64,000 nt of DNA, taken from assembly GCF_002250115.1 (NCBI RefSeq), contig NZ_CP019985.1, positions 434,001 through 498,000 of the forward strand, written 5' to 3'. The notes below the pieces were generated by a model that was given only the letters and a program-made list of their open reading frames with translations, did no database searches and had not been told where the DNA came from. The position numbers and the translations under genes are program-made. This document shows, piece by piece, positions 8,747-17,872 of the stretch; position 1 is the first letter of the stretch, and every line of letters starts with the position of its first letter. The DNA is from Shouchella clausii (lineage in GTDB: Bacteria; Bacillota; Bacilli; Bacillales; Bacillaceae_D).

Positions 8747-9454
8747 ATGACATTTTTTCAAGATGTATTCTCGGTATTCAAAAAGAGAGAATTGGTTTTT
8801 CAACAAAGCTACAAAGAATCCGATGACATCTATTCTTTTCTTTTTGAAAAAGAGCACGATGTAACATGGAAAGCAGGACAATATGGATTATTCAGTATTA
8901 CGCATAAAAAAGTGAAAAATCCTACAAAACCGTTCAGCATAGCCTCTGCCCCCACAGAGAATGTCATAAAAATAACAACGCGCATTAGCAATAACCCCAG
9001 TGATTTTAAAAAAGCAATGCTCGAATTAAAACCAGGTATGAAAGTAAAAATGAGCGGGCCAGTAGGAGCTTTTACTCTTCAAGAACAAAAGCCCTCACTC
9101 CTGATCGCAGGAGGAATTGGCATCACCCCATTTCGATCGATCCTCAAACAACTAGAGGCAGAAAAGACTGGGGACATCAAACCGATTCGTCTCCTCTATT
9201 TGGATAGCAAAAAGTCGTACTTATTTAAAGACGAACTTGATGCCATTGCCAACCATACGTCCATTCACGTGACTTACCTTGATTCACAAGACAGCTTGCA
9301 TCAAGAGATTGACCAGTTTGCTGCTTCACATCAAAACAATGGCGTTTACTTTATTGCAGGACCAAAATCCATGGTCGATTCCATTACCACTTGCTTGAAA
9401 AACAAACATATTTCGAAACAGCATATTAAGAAGGATGCTTTTTTCGGGTATTAA
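8747..9454 (+). CDS. FAD-dependent ferredoxin reductase-like oxidoreductase
   Basis: 235 residues with the ferredoxin-NADP+ reductase fold. KPFSIASAP is the FAD-binding RxYS-type loop (K replacing R), a GPVGAFTL strand follows, and GGIGITPFRSI is the NAD(P)-binding glycine loop. The C-terminus IAGPKSMVDS is standard. There is no 2Fe-2S domain, so an external electron acceptor is expected. AGGAG lies eight bases before the ATG, 50 bp after the UvrA-like gene, so co-transcription is likely. How it relates to the UvrA-like protein is unknown. Confidence 0.82.
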   Translation: MTFFQDVFSVFKKRELVFQQSYKESDDIYSFLFEKEHDVTWKAGQYGLFSITHKKVKNPTKPFSIASAPTENVIKITTRISNNPSDFKKAMLELKPGMKVKMSGPVGAFTLQEQKPSLLIAGGIGITPFRSILKQLEAEKTGDIKPIRLLYLDSKKSYLFKDELDAIANHTSIHVTYLDSQDSLHQEIDQFAASHQNNGVYFIAGPKSMVDSITTCLKNKHISKQHIKKDAFFGY

Positions 9455-9459
9455 AGAGA

Positions 9460-9498
9460 GAGAAGGTAGAACAGGCATGGAGCCCGTTCTACCTTCTC
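9460..9498 (+). terminator. Long stem-loop after the flavin reductase
   Basis: GAGAAGGTAGAAC pairs perfectly with GTTCTACCTTCTC and extends by GGC/GCC after one mismatch. There is no T-run. It probably ends or stabilises the operon transcript. Confidence 0.5.
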
Positions 9499-9532
9499 AA
9501 TTGAATACAGCCACGTGCAGGCTCATATGAAT

Positions 9533-9577
9533 CACCCCTGTAAAGTACTATAATCTAAAGACCATTATACAGGGGTG
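9533..9577. repeat. Inverted repeat flanking a TATAAT box
   Basis: CACCCCTGTA (9533-9542) and TACAGGGGTG (9568-9577) are exact complements 25 bp apart, with TATAAT at 9549-9554 between them. The layout resembles an operator around a promoter, but no gene starts immediately downstream on either strand. The rest of 9499-9833 shows nothing I can assign. Confidence 0.4.
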
Positions 9578-9833
9578 GAAAAATGTCATTGTAAAAATCA
9601 ATAAGCGAATCATTAAATTAGCTCCCTTAATTTTTCATTGTTAATTAAGCGAGCGTTTTTTTAGTTTTCTATTTCGTTATCAATATAAAACATTTTCTTC
9701 ATCCACTCAGGGCGACACAATAAGCAGGAGTTTTAAGTTAAACGCAGAATAGCTACCTATCAAGGTTTAAAGGAGTTGAAAGAGAGTTAACTCTGGTGGG
9801 CGTTGGGAAATAATTTTAGGAGGGGGTGGGCTC

Positions 9834-10187
9834 ATGGGCAATCCAATATTAAAACAAATTGGCACTGTATTCATTCCTGTCAGTGACATAGACAAAGCTA
9901 AAGATTGGTACTGTGATATTTTTGGATTTAATGGAGATGGGGAGATTCTGTTTGGTCACCTTTATGTCATTCAACTAGAAGGAACGGGGATTGTACTAGA
10001 TAGCAAAATATATTCGCCAGAAAAAACGTTTCAAACACCAGCTTTTCACTTCAATACCAATAATATTGAAGAAGCTTATCAATACATGCAGAGTAAAGGC
10101 GTGAAACTTCTTACAGGAATAGAAAACAACCATTACTTTAATTTTGAAGACTTAGACGGAAATATGTTAATGGTTTGCAAGTGTTAA
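9834..10187 (+). CDS. VOC family protein (glyoxalase/bleomycin resistance-like)
   Basis: 117 residues with a single VOC module: GTVFIPVSDIDKAKDWYCDIF at the start, then HLYVIQLEGTGIVLDS and the closing HYFNFEDLDGNMLMVC. The pattern fits small glyoxalase-fold resistance proteins, but the usual metal-ligand triad is not obvious, so a binding role is as likely as catalysis. A strong AGGAGGGGG precedes the ATG. Monocistronic. Confidence 0.8.
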   Translation: MGNPILKQIGTVFIPVSDIDKAKDWYCDIFGFNGDGEILFGHLYVIQLEGTGIVLDSKIYSPEKTFQTPAFHFNTNNIEEAYQYMQSKGVKLLTGIENNHYFNFEDLDGNMLMVCKC

Positions 10188-10230
10188 TTGATTTCATCGA
10201 TCATCATTGGATTAAGCCTATTAGGCAGAT

Positions 10231-10280
10231 AACACCTCCCCAGGCGATAGTCCGATACAACTGAAGAGGTGTTTTTAGAT
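10231..10280 (+). terminator. Possible terminator after the VOC gene
   Basis: AACACCTC (10231-10238) pairs with GAGGTGTT (10266-10273), followed by a T-rich run. The loop is long (27 bases), so confidence is moderate. Confidence 0.5.
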
Positions 10281-10333
10281 TTTTTATAACCTATTACGGA
10301 AAGGTTCTGTTAGTAACCTCTCTGTTATAACCG

Positions 10334-11389
10334 TTAGCGTAAAAGAGTTTTGATGATCTCCGATGTCACTTCAGTAGTGGAACTAGTTCCACCAATATCT
10401 GGAGTTCGAATACCTCTGCTAGTTACTTCTTCTATAGAATCAAGAAGATGATCTCCTAATTCAGTTTCCCCAAGATGATCTAACATCATCTTGGCAGTCC
10501 AGATCTGACCAATAGGATTAGCAATACCCTTTCCTATAATATCAGGTGCTGAGCCATGAACTGGTTCAAACATAGATGGATATTTACCATTGATGTTAAT
10601 ATTAGCTGCAGGGGCAATGCCAATACTCCCCATAATCGCAGCACCAATATCGGTTAAAATATCACCAAATAAGTTTGAAGCAACAATAACATCAAAACGT
10701 TCAGGTTGGGTAACAAAAAATGCTGCTAGTGCATCGATATGTTGCGAATCAACTTCAACTGACGGATAATCTTTACTAATCTCTTTAAACACATCATCCC
10801 AAAAAGGCATGGAATACACGATGCCATTTGATTTTGTAGCACTTGTCACATGCCCACGTCTCGTTTTTGCTAATTCAAAGGCGTAACGCATTGCTCTTTC
10901 TGTTCCCCGTCTTGAAAATACAGCGTTTTGAATCGCAAGCTCTTCATCTTCTTTATAAATTCTGCCACCAATCGAACTATACTCCCCTTCACTATTCTCC
11001 CTAACAACAAGCAAATCAAAATCTTTCGGGTTGGATAACGGGGAGTTAATACCTTTAATTAATTTAGCTGGTCTTACGTTAATAACTTGTTCAAATTCTC
11101 TGCGGATTTTAATTAAAAGCCCCCATAAAGATATATGATCAGGAACTAAACGTTGATTCCCCACAGCTCCTAAGAAAATTGAATCAAAATCTTTTATTTG
11201 CTCCAATCCATCTTCAGGCATCATACTTCCATTTTCTAAGTAGTATTCGCAACTCCAAGGGAACGATGTAAATTCGAATGTCAATCCTCCATGCAATTCT
11301 GCAATCGCTTTCAAAACACGTTCTGCTTCAGGGACAACCTCTCTTCCAACTCCATCGCCAGGAATACTTGCAATGTTTACTATCTTCAT
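10334..11389 (-). CDS. Isocitrate/isopropylmalate dehydrogenase family enzyme (tartrate or D-malate dehydrogenase type)
   Basis: 351 residues of the beta-decarboxylating dehydrogenase family. It opens with IASIPGDGVGREVVPEAERV, carries VVRENSEGEYSS (the substrate-binding arm), and has the metal-binding aspartates in NLFGDILTDIGAA with the NAD region EPVHGSAPDI. The segment PDHISLWGLLIKIRREFEQ points to the tartrate dehydrogenase/D-malate dehydrogenase branch (TtuC, YcsA) rather than LeuB or Icd. NAD+ and a divalent metal are expected. It lies next to a GntR-type regulator on the same strand, which suggests inducible use of a hydroxydicarboxylic acid. The start follows AGGAGGGTGTCCA. Confidence 0.86.
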   Translation of the reverse strand: MKIVNIASIPGDGVGREVVPEAERVLKAIAELHGGLTFEFTSFPWSCEYYLENGSMMPEDGLEQIKDFDSIFLGAVGNQRLVPDHISLWGLLIKIRREFEQVINVRPAKLIKGINSPLSNPKDFDLLVVRENSEGEYSSIGGRIYKEDEELAIQNAVFSRRGTERAMRYAFELAKTRRGHVTSATKSNGIVYSMPFWDDVFKEISKDYPSVEVDSQHIDALAAFFVTQPERFDVIVASNLFGDILTDIGAAIMGSIGIAPAANININGKYPSMFEPVHGSAPDIIGKGIANPIGQIWTAKMMLDHLGETELGDHLLDSIEEVTSRGIRTPDIGGTSSTTEVTSEIIKTLLR

Positions 11390-11546
11390 TGGACACCCTC
11401 CTATTCTCCTGAGAGCGACAGTCGACCAACGACCGTCGTTCTTTTCTGGATTATACTATTAGAGAATCTGAAAAACAATACCCTACTTAAATAAAAATCA
11501 GCTAGAAATGATCTCCTATCACTCTGCTGATTTTTATTAACTGATA

Positions 11547-12212
11547 TCATGTTTGAGGAAGTACTTTAATGAGATGGGCTAAATCTAACTCAAGATGTGT
11601 AATCATCGCTTTAGCAGCTTTTTCCGATTCTCGCTTTTGTATAAATTCAAAAATCTGGTAATGTTGCTCAAGGATGGTGTTCGCGCGATCATCCCCTTGG
11701 AAATTTAATATACGAAAATAATAAATCAGCGACTTTAAATCATTAATTTGCTTTTTTAGTCTTAAGTTCTTTGTATAATCGATAATGGTACTGTGAAACA
11801 ATTCGTTTAATGAAATGATGCAATCCTCTTCCTTTTTTGAAGAAATAGCCTGATCGGTCCTTATTAATAGCTTCTCTAATTCATGAATGTCTTCATCTGA
11901 TGCAATCTTAGTAGTCTCACTTACTGCAAATGATTCAAGTGCCATTCGACAGAAATAAACCTCTTCAACATCCTTTTGGGTTGGTTTGTATACGAGAACC
12001 CTTGATTTTTCATCTACAATCACTAAGCCTTCTTTTTCTAAAATTCTAATAGCCTCTCTGATTGGACTTTTACTAACATTAAACTCCTTTGCTAGTTGAG
12101 TTTCAACTATTCTGTCACCAGGTTTAAAGTGTCCGGTAAATATCATTTTCTTGATTGAATGATAAAATTGTTCGTAATATGGAATAGGTCTTTCAACCTC
12201 AAACTCTTTCAT
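11547..12212 (-). CDS. GntR family transcriptional regulator (FadR/FCD type)
   Basis: 221 residues. The N-terminal winged helix (about residues 12-75) contains GHFKPGDRIVETQLAKEF and VSKSPIREAIRILEKEGLV. The all-helical FCD ligand domain follows, with conserved histidines in LFHSTIIDYT and THLELDL for a metal-assisted carboxylate ligand. FCD regulators typically sense organic acids. Its position just upstream of the dehydrogenase on the same strand makes that gene the likely target. Confidence 0.87.
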   Translation of the reverse strand: MKEFEVERPIPYYEQFYHSIKKMIFTGHFKPGDRIVETQLAKEFNVSKSPIREAIRILEKEGLVIVDEKSRVLVYKPTQKDVEEVYFCRMALESFAVSETTKIASDEDIHELEKLLIRTDQAISSKKEEDCIISLNELFHSTIIDYTKNLRLKKQINDLKSLIYYFRILNFQGDDRANTILEQHYQIFEFIQKRESEKAAKAMITHLELDLAHLIKVLPQT

Positions 12213-12624
12213 TTAATCACCTTATTTCTAATTTGATAACTCAATCCATATATCTCTCCATCATGCCAAGCTATATTTTACAAATTTCCAGAATGAATCT
12301 TGGTTAGCTAGCGTTGCACAACGCGTTTGTTAACTAAATTTTCTTCTTTCCATGTAACAGAGGCTTCTATAACCTAATGTCTTAAGGTCGCGTTTGCGCT
12401 TTTTCAACCTCTTTTATCATAACCACTTAAAACCTCTTTAAAAGGGAACCGAATAAGGATTCCCCCAATGCTGCCAGGCAGCCTATCTATATTGTTTAGC
12501 TTTGCCCTCTCACTTAAACATACATGCGCCAAAGGGGATTCTTTACAAGTCCTATTTTACGTCATCCTTATAATTGTGCAAAGAGAAATCCAAAAACCGT
12601 TCCTTTATCTAATATTCGGTAGCA
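12213..12624. other. Non-coding stretch without assignable content
   Basis: I see no supported gene, RNA or repeat here. It must contain the promoter of the GntR-type gene on the minus strand, but no clear -35/-10 pair stands out. Confidence 0.4.
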
Positions 12625-12667
12625 TTAAAAAAACCGACTAGCTTTGTAGGTACAAAATAGTCGGTTT
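12625..12667 (-). terminator. Rho-independent terminator of the catE-like gene
   Basis: Read on the minus strand, AAACCGACTA pairs with TAGTCGGTTT and is followed by a run of Ts. The loop itself contains a second short pairing (TTTGTA/TACAAA). Confidence 0.85.
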
Positions 12668-12699
12668 CAAATGAAATTTAAGCCGGCACGACAATAAAT

Positions 12700-13599
12700 T
12701 TATACTGATTTATTTTTATTATTATTACCCAAAAACAATGATTCCACATGCAAATGAATTTGGTTTCCAGATGGATCTTCGGTAATGAACTCCCCATTCT
12801 CTTCAATGACTCGATAACCCATAGCCTCTAATTTTGCAACAATTGATTTTCTTTTTTCCTCGCTTGGGATAACAACCGTATAAAAAAGCATCCTTACACT
12901 ATTGGACACAGGTTTTGGGGCATTTTTTCCAAACCACATATTGGTTCCAATATGATGGTGATACCCGCCACTAGAGAAAAAGGCCATTTGATTTGGTATA
13001 TCCATGGTAATATCAAACCCTAAACCTTTATGATAAAAGTCCTTCGTTTTTTCTAAATCAGATACATGTAGATGAATATGACCGATCATTGCTTCATTTG
13101 GGATGTGATTCCATGTTTCTCCGTTTGCTTCAGCAATAACGCTCTCGACATCCATTGGAGCTTGCTTCGAGAAGTCTAATTCTCCTGCTGTATTTCTCCA
13201 CGTCGATGGATCAGTGTCTACAGCCACTTCAATACCATGACCATCAGGGTCTTGAAAGTATAAAGCATCATGGGTTCCATGATAGGTAGCACCTTGTAAT
13301 GGATACTTTTTATTCAACAGATGAACGATCAGTTTCCCTAAATCTTTACGAGTCGGAAAAAGTAAAGCATAATGATACAAACCTGTTGTCCGCCCTTGCT
13401 TAGGAATGATATTGTCAGGTTGTTCAATCGTAAGCAAAGGCGTGGTGCCATTTGCTGTCAATACTGCTTTTTTTCCTGATTGATTTAATACTTGAAATCC
13501 CATTAAGCCTTCGTAAAACTCAAGAGAACGACTTAAATGTTCAACTTTTAAATGAACGTGATTCACAAATGTATTTGGTTTTCTATGATAGACATTCAT
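12700..13599 (-). CDS. catE: Two-domain VOC extradiol dioxygenase, CatE-like
   Basis: 299 residues made of two VOC repeats (about 8-135 and 170-290). Metal-ligand-type positions are present: H in HVHLKVEHLSRSLEFYEGL, then GHIHLHVSDLEKTKDFYHKGL, YHHHIGTNMW and the C-terminal HLHVE. This layout matches the Bacillus CatE/YfiE catechol 2,3-dioxygenase family of about 285 residues. The enzyme opens aromatic diols using Fe(II). No catD (DoxX-like) partner or catR regulator is beside it, unlike B. subtilis. AGGAGGTAAAAA precedes the start. The substrate assignment is by family only. Confidence 0.78.
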   Translation of the reverse strand: MNVYHRKPNTFVNHVHLKVEHLSRSLEFYEGLMGFQVLNQSGKKAVLTANGTTPLLTIEQPDNIIPKQGRTTGLYHYALLFPTRKDLGKLIVHLLNKKYPLQGATYHGTHDALYFQDPDGHGIEVAVDTDPSTWRNTAGELDFSKQAPMDVESVIAEANGETWNHIPNEAMIGHIHLHVSDLEKTKDFYHKGLGFDITMDIPNQMAFFSSGGYHHHIGTNMWFGKNAPKPVSNSVRMLFYTVVIPSEEKRKSIVAKLEAMGYRVIEENGEFITEDPSGNQIHLHVESLFLGNNNKNKSV

Positions 13600-13774
13600 T
13601 TTTTACCTCCTAATAGATTCTACAAACAAAGGTTCATATCAGGCAGAGCGTATAGTGGGTCCCAATGTTATTGTTTAACGATTAAGGTCATAATAAACCC
13701 TTAGAATAATAAAAGGAAGTAGGCACATTTACGTTCTATAGTATACAAAAAGATACCAAAAGATAAACTTTTAT

Positions 13775-13812
13775 AAAAATAAAAAAGCACCGAAGCCTAA
13801 AAGACTTGGTAC
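13775..13812 (-). terminator. Rho-independent terminator of the bicupin gene
   Basis: On the minus strand GTACCAAG pairs with CTTCGGTGC (one bulge, one G-T pair), followed by TTTTTTATTTTTAT. Confidence 0.75.
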
Positions 13813-13842
13813 TCCTTAGTTCCATACTCTTATAATCATGAT

Positions 13843-15027
13843 TCATATAGTAGGATACTTCACAACAGGCCATTTTTCTTTCCTTAACTGATCAGTAAAC
13901 TTGGAATCGACATTTATATTATGTTGGACAAGTTCCGTTGGAGTAAGAGCCAACCATTGATTTAAAGATACATCTTCAAACCGATCACTTTTGAACATTT
14001 CAAGAAACCACACTGATTCGTTGCCTGTATTTTGAATATAGTGCCCTGTGGCAAAAGGAACATACCCAACATCGCCAGCCCGATAATCAAATGTACGCGC
14101 TACGCCATTCCCAGTAAACACAGTCATTCTTGCCTGGCCAGTTAAGTAATACTGCCATTCATCATTATTCGGGTGCCAGTGCATTTCCCTCATAGCTCCT
14201 GGTTCAACTTCAACCAAAGCAGCAGCAATTGTTTTGGAAACAGGAAAATTCCTTGAATCGACAATACGTACACTGCCTCCAGGTGTGACCAATGGGGGCT
14301 GTTTTAATAATTCATGCTTAAACGTTTGTGGCACAGCGCCATAAGGGGAGTTTATTTGTTGCGACTGCAACGGTCCTGGAACTTCATCCTGGTAAATATA
14401 CACTTGTTCAGTTGGAATGGTTGCAAATACAGATTCAGGTACACCAAAATTTGCCGAAAGAACGTCTTTCGGCGTGTGGGCCATCCAATCGGACAACGAC
14501 AATGTACTTAAATCAGAGAACATCCCATCATCAAAAACAAGCAAAAATTCACAACCGTCATCCAAACCTTGAATCGAGTGGGGAATCCCAGGGGGAAAAT
14601 ACCATAAGTCTCCTGGGCCGACATCAGCTATAAAGTTCCTGCCATTTTGGTCAACAGCCGTGATCCGGGCATGGCCAAGTAACATATAGGACCATTCTGC
14701 TTGCTTGTGCCAATGAAGGTCACGTACGCCTCCTGGTGTTAAACTCATATTCACTCCGGCAAGTGTTGTCGCAATCGGCAAATCCCTTTGCGTAATTTCT
14801 CTTGACCAACCGCCATGATTTAATTGCATATGGGCATCGGAAAAAGAAAAACGCAAATTAGGAATCAACCCACTATCGGTTTCCGGTGGAACAAGTATAT
14901 TAGGGTTTTGAAGATCACGCATCAAATTCCGCGGACCACGATCAACGCCTCCAGCGCCATCAGCTCGAATAGGCTGCGGAATATTTGGATTCCCTTTTAG
15001 CGGCTTCACGTTATCTCCCCGTTTCAT
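13843..15027 (-). CDS. Oxalate decarboxylase family bicupin (OxdC/OxdD-like)
   Basis: A bicupin of about 394 residues. Both Mn sites are complete: [14 protein letters not shown] with IPHSIQ in cupin 1, and [15 protein letters not shown] with TGHYIQ in cupin 2; the second-site glutamate is in FLEMFK. The family converts oxalate to CO2 and formate. The mobile lid over the cupin-1 site, SENST in B. subtilis OxdC, reads SDLST here (14503-14517), so the catalytic Glu162 position is Asp. That may change activity or the oxidase/decarboxylase balance. No signal peptide is seen. The start is uncertain: ATG 15027 has AAGGGG nine bases upstream, while GTG 15009 behind GGGGAG is also good. Confidence 0.85.
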   Translation of the reverse strand: MKRGDNVKPLKGNPNIPQPIRADGAGGVDRGPRNLMRDLQNPNILVPPETDSGLIPNLRFSFSDAHMQLNHGGWSREITQRDLPIATTLAGVNMSLTPGGVRDLHWHKQAEWSYMLLGHARITAVDQNGRNFIADVGPGDLWYFPPGIPHSIQGLDDGCEFLLVFDDGMFSDLSTLSLSDWMAHTPKDVLSANFGVPESVFATIPTEQVYIYQDEVPGPLQSQQINSPYGAVPQTFKHELLKQPPLVTPGGSVRIVDSRNFPVSKTIAAALVEVEPGAMREMHWHPNNDEWQYYLTGQARMTVFTGNGVARTFDYRAGDVGYVPFATGHYIQNTGNESVWFLEMFKSDRFEDVSLNQWLALTPTELVQHNINVDSKFTDQLRKEKWPVVKYPTI

Positions 15028-15262
15028 TTTTTTAATCCCCTTCATCATATTAAACAGGAAGCTGCTTTATTCTTAGCAGTTCGACAATCGTATATATGTC
15101 TCTTCTTCTTTGGCCCTTTAATAGGATGGAGAACTTGTCTATATTTTTAGTACCTAGTCATCCTCCGTGTTTTTTAGTTTCAATCGTCTACTCAAATAAT
15201 TTAATTGCTAAGAATCAATCATTTGTGTTTTAATAGATTTATCAACCAACGAGGTGAGCGCT

Positions 15263-15490
15263 TTGAAATTGAAACCATTCATAGTTTTTGGTTTAGTTGG
15301 TTTTATTGCCGGTGTGTCGATAAGTCTGTTTGACCCGAAAGTTTTTCATAATGTATTGGGTGGCGCAATCATTGCTAATACTGGAATGGAGATATTTTTT
15401 AACATAGCAAGGTACGGCGTTCTCGGCGCTGCAACTGCGCTCGTATTCGTATTGGCCTATCAGTTAAAACCGAAGGAAAATGTAAGATAG
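15263..15490 (+). CDS. Small two-helix membrane protein, unknown function
   Basis: About 75 residues with two hydrophobic segments: FIVFGLVGFIAGVSISLF near the N-terminus and VLGAATALVFVLAYQL near the C-terminus, ending in a charged KPKENVR. I do not recognise a family. GAGGTGA (15251-15257) fits a TTG start at 15263; the GTG at 15254 lies inside that site and would need another one. It is flanked by genes on the opposite strand. Confidence 0.55.
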   Translation: MKLKPFIVFGLVGFIAGVSISLFDPKVFHNVLGGAIIANTGMEIFFNIARYGVLGAATALVFVLAYQLKPKENVR

Positions 15491-15586
15491 TACAAATTAT
15501 TTAAGACTGCATTGTAGGGAAACCGATACATTAGAAGATCGGTTTGACGATCGGTTTGAAGCTAGTGTTCCACATTAATCAATATG

Positions 15587-15617
15587 AAAAAGACGCAATA
15601 TCTAGTAAAATTGCGCC
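15587..15617 (-). terminator. Rho-independent terminator of the arsRBC operon
   Basis: On the minus strand GGCGCAAT pairs with ATTGCGTC (one G-T pair), followed by TTTTTC. Confidence 0.75.
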
Positions 15618-15629
15618 TTCTCCATATCA

Positions 15630-16049
15630 TTATTCTCCTGTTTCTGCGAATTTCTTTATACGTGTTCCTATCTCATCTCGGACTCGTTGAAAGACCATCC
15701 ATCTTTCTTCTTCGGTACCTTCTGCCTTCGCCGGATCATCAAATCCCCAATGGTCACGTTTCACATGTGCTGGCGTCAACGGACATTTGTCTGCTGCATC
15801 GCCGCATAGCGTCACAACAAAGTCAGCGTTGTTTAACATGTCTACATGAATGAGATCGGACGTTTGATCGGAAATATCAATCCCTACTTCGTTCATTGCT
15901 TTAACGGCATTGGGATTCAAACCATGCGCTTCAATTCCCGCGCTATAGACTTCCCACTCATCTGATAAATAATGCTTCCCAAATCCTTCTGCCATTTGGC
16001 TGCGGCATGAGTTTCCTGTACATAAAAAGTAAATGCTTTTCTTTGACAT
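15630..16049 (-). CDS. arsC: Arsenate reductase, thioredoxin-coupled (LMW phosphatase fold)
   Basis: 139 residues. The P-loop CTGNSCRS starts at C10, and the redox relay cysteines C82 and C89 sit in [10 protein letters not shown] at the same numbers as in the B. subtilis and S. aureus enzymes. It reduces As(V) to As(III) through the C10-C82-C89 disulfide cascade, which thioredoxin recycles. It is the last gene of arsR-arsB-arsC, 14 bp after arsB. The product As(III) is then exported by ArsB. Confidence 0.95.
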   Translation of the reverse strand: MSKKSIYFLCTGNSCRSQMAEGFGKHYLSDEWEVYSAGIEAHGLNPNAVKAMNEVGIDISDQTSDLIHVDMLNNADFVVTLCGDAADKCPLTPAHVKRDHWGFDDPAKAEGTEEERWMVFQRVRDEIGTRIKKFAETGE

Positions 16050-16063
16050 GTGTCTTCCACTCC

Positions 16064-17362
16064 TTAATGAATGATCATTAACCAGAGGTATAAACCTAAT
16101 AACGTTATCAACAACACAGGCAGTGTAATGACTATACCAGTCTTAAAATAAGTACCCCATGAGATTTTTACACCTTTTTGTGTCAACACATGGAGCCACA
16201 ATAATGTGGCGAGTGAACCAATGGGTGTTATTTTCGGCCCTAAATCGGAACCAATCACATTCGCGTAAACCATCGCTTCCTTCATTAATCCAGTCGCGCT
16301 CGTCGTATCAATGGCAATCGCATTAATCATTACCGTTGGCATGTTGTTCATCATCGAACTTAAAACAGCGGCAACAAACCCCATTCCCATTGTAGCAGCA
16401 AAAACACCTTGCTCCGCGGTCCTCTCAAGTCCCAAAGCGAGCAGATTAGTTAAACCGACATTTTGTAAACCGAACACGACAACATACATCCCAATGGAGA
16501 AAAAAACAATGTTCCAAGGCGCGCCTTTCAATATAGACCGGGTTTGAACAGCAGGGCTTCTTCTAGCTATCACTATAAAGATCAACGCAATCAGTCCTGC
16601 AATAATAGACACGGGGATATGCAAAAACTCACTAACTAAGTAACCAATTAACAATAGAACAAGCACCCACCAGGACAAGCGAAACATGTTATTGTCTTTA
16701 ATTGCCGATGCAGGTGATTGCAACGTCTCGTAATTATAGTTTTTCGGGATGCTTTTTCGGAAGTAGAGATATAGCACGAGGATACTCGCGATTAAAGAGA
16801 AGACATTCGGAACAATCATCCGTGTCGCATATTCAATGAAGCCAATGCCAAAAAAATCAGCCGAAACAATGTTTACTAAGTTACTTACAATGAGCGGCAG
16901 CGACGTTGAGTCAGCAATAAATCCACTGGCAATGATAAAAGGGAACACCATTTTTTCATTAAAGTTTAAAGCACGGACCATCGCTAAAACGATTGGCGTT
17001 AAAATTAAGGCAGCGCCATCGTTGGCAAAAAACGCCGCAACTACGGAACCAAGAATGCACACATATACAAACATCAGCTTGGCGTTTCCTTTCGCTGCCT
17101 TGGTCATACGTAAGGCGGCCCATTCAAAGAAACCGATCTCATCAAGGATTAAAGAAATAATAATAATTGCAATAAATGTCAACGTGGCATTCCACACGAT
17201 CCCCGTCACTTCAACCACATCGGCAAATGAAACAACGCCAAATAATAACGCGAGAATAGCTCCCCCACATGCCGACCAACCAATATTCAAGTTACGAGGC
17301 TGCCAAATAACCAACGCGAGCGTCATAATAAAGATCAATGAAGCGAAAATAACCGCTAACAA
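16064..17362 (-). CDS. arsB: Arsenite efflux permease ArsB
   Basis: 432 residues with about 11-12 hydrophobic segments. The ArsB/NhaD family pattern includes [18 protein letters not shown] in the first half and the mirrored [14 protein letters not shown] region in the second half. It exports As(III) (and Sb(III)) using the membrane potential, alone or with ArsA; no arsA is present here. It lies between arsR and arsC in a tightly spaced operon (about 14 bp each side). Confidence 0.93.
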   Translation of the reverse strand: MLAVIFASLIFIMTLALVIWQPRNLNIGWSACGGAILALLFGVVSFADVVEVTGIVWNATLTFIAIIIISLILDEIGFFEWAALRMTKAAKGNAKLMFVYVCILGSVVAAFFANDGAALILTPIVLAMVRALNFNEKMVFPFIIASGFIADSTSLPLIVSNLVNIVSADFFGIGFIEYATRMIVPNVFSLIASILVLYLYFRKSIPKNYNYETLQSPASAIKDNNMFRLSWWVLVLLLIGYLVSEFLHIPVSIIAGLIALIFIVIARRSPAVQTRSILKGAPWNIVFFSIGMYVVVFGLQNVGLTNLLALGLERTAEQGVFAATMGMGFVAAVLSSMMNNMPTVMINAIAIDTTSATGLMKEAMVYANVIGSDLGPKITPIGSLATLLWLHVLTQKGVKISWGTYFKTGIVITLPVLLITLLGLYLWLMIIH

Positions 17363-17376
17363 ACTTAATCCTCCCT

Positions 17377-17721
17377 TTATCCACAGTCTACAGGTATTTC
17401 CTTCTCTACAAGACTGCGGTAACGTTCATCTTGATCTGAAAGTTGCTTCAAGACGCCTTGAATAAGGTCAGCTTTCGGAGAGGAGTGGTTCAAAGAATAA
17501 AAACGCCATTGGCCTTTTCGCGTTTCCACTACTAGGCCAGCTTCCTTAAGTTTCTTTAAATGCTGACTGATTGAAGGCTGACTCGCTTCAAACATATCGA
17601 CAAACTGACATACGCAATACTTTTTCTCTGAAACCAGTTTCAACATGAGCAACCGAGTAGGGTCACTAATCACTTTCATGCATTTCGCAATTTCTTCGGA
17701 GCTTAGTGACTTAAATCCCAT
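17377..17721 (-). CDS. arsR: ArsR arsenite-responsive repressor
   Basis: 114 residues from ATG 17721 (AGGGG ten bases upstream). The winged helix has [14 protein letters not shown] and [17 protein letters not shown]. The metalloid-binding pair C36-V-C38 is in KKYCVCQF, matching the As(III)/Sb(III) sensors of the ArsR type. An upstream in-frame ATG at 17760 exists but lies within the operator repeats and lacks a ribosome site. It should repress arsRBC by binding the direct repeats at 17744-17771. Confidence 0.92.
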   Translation of the reverse strand: MGFKSLSSEEIAKCMKVISDPTRLLMLKLVSEKKYCVCQFVDMFEASQPSISQHLKKLKEAGLVVETRKGQWRFYSLNHSSPKADLIQGVLKQLSDQDERYRSLVEKEIPVDCG

Positions 17722-17743
17722 TCTTGATCTTCCCCTTCCAGAC

Positions 17744-17794
17744 ACCATTATATAATGCAACCATTATATAAGTAAATGCTAATATATATGACAA
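17744..17794 (-). promoter_or_regulatory. arsRBC promoter and ArsR operator repeats
   Basis: ACCATTATATAA occurs twice (17744-17755 and 17760-17771), a 16-bp-period direct repeat. On the minus strand TTGTCA (17789-17794) faces TATATA (17765-17770) with an 18-bp spacer, so the upstream repeat covers the -10 box and the other lies just downstream. Confidence 0.65.
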
Positions 17795-17810
17795 TAATTT
17801 ATGTGCTTCA

Positions 17811-17844
17811 TAAAAAAACGAGCACCTGAGTACTCGTTTTTTTA
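17811..17844 (-). terminator. Bidirectional-type terminator after arsI
   Basis: A-run, ACGAG stem, loop, CTCGT, then TTTTTTT. It separates the arsR2-arsI arm from the arsRBC promoter. Confidence 0.75.
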
Positions 17845-17872
17845 TCGTTCAAGATATTGTAGTATTGCCTTT

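Noticed and set aside
16836-17465. A 209-codon plus-strand open frame opposite arsB.
   Set aside because: It is an antisense shadow of a conserved membrane-protein gene; composition reflects the complement of hydrophobic codons.
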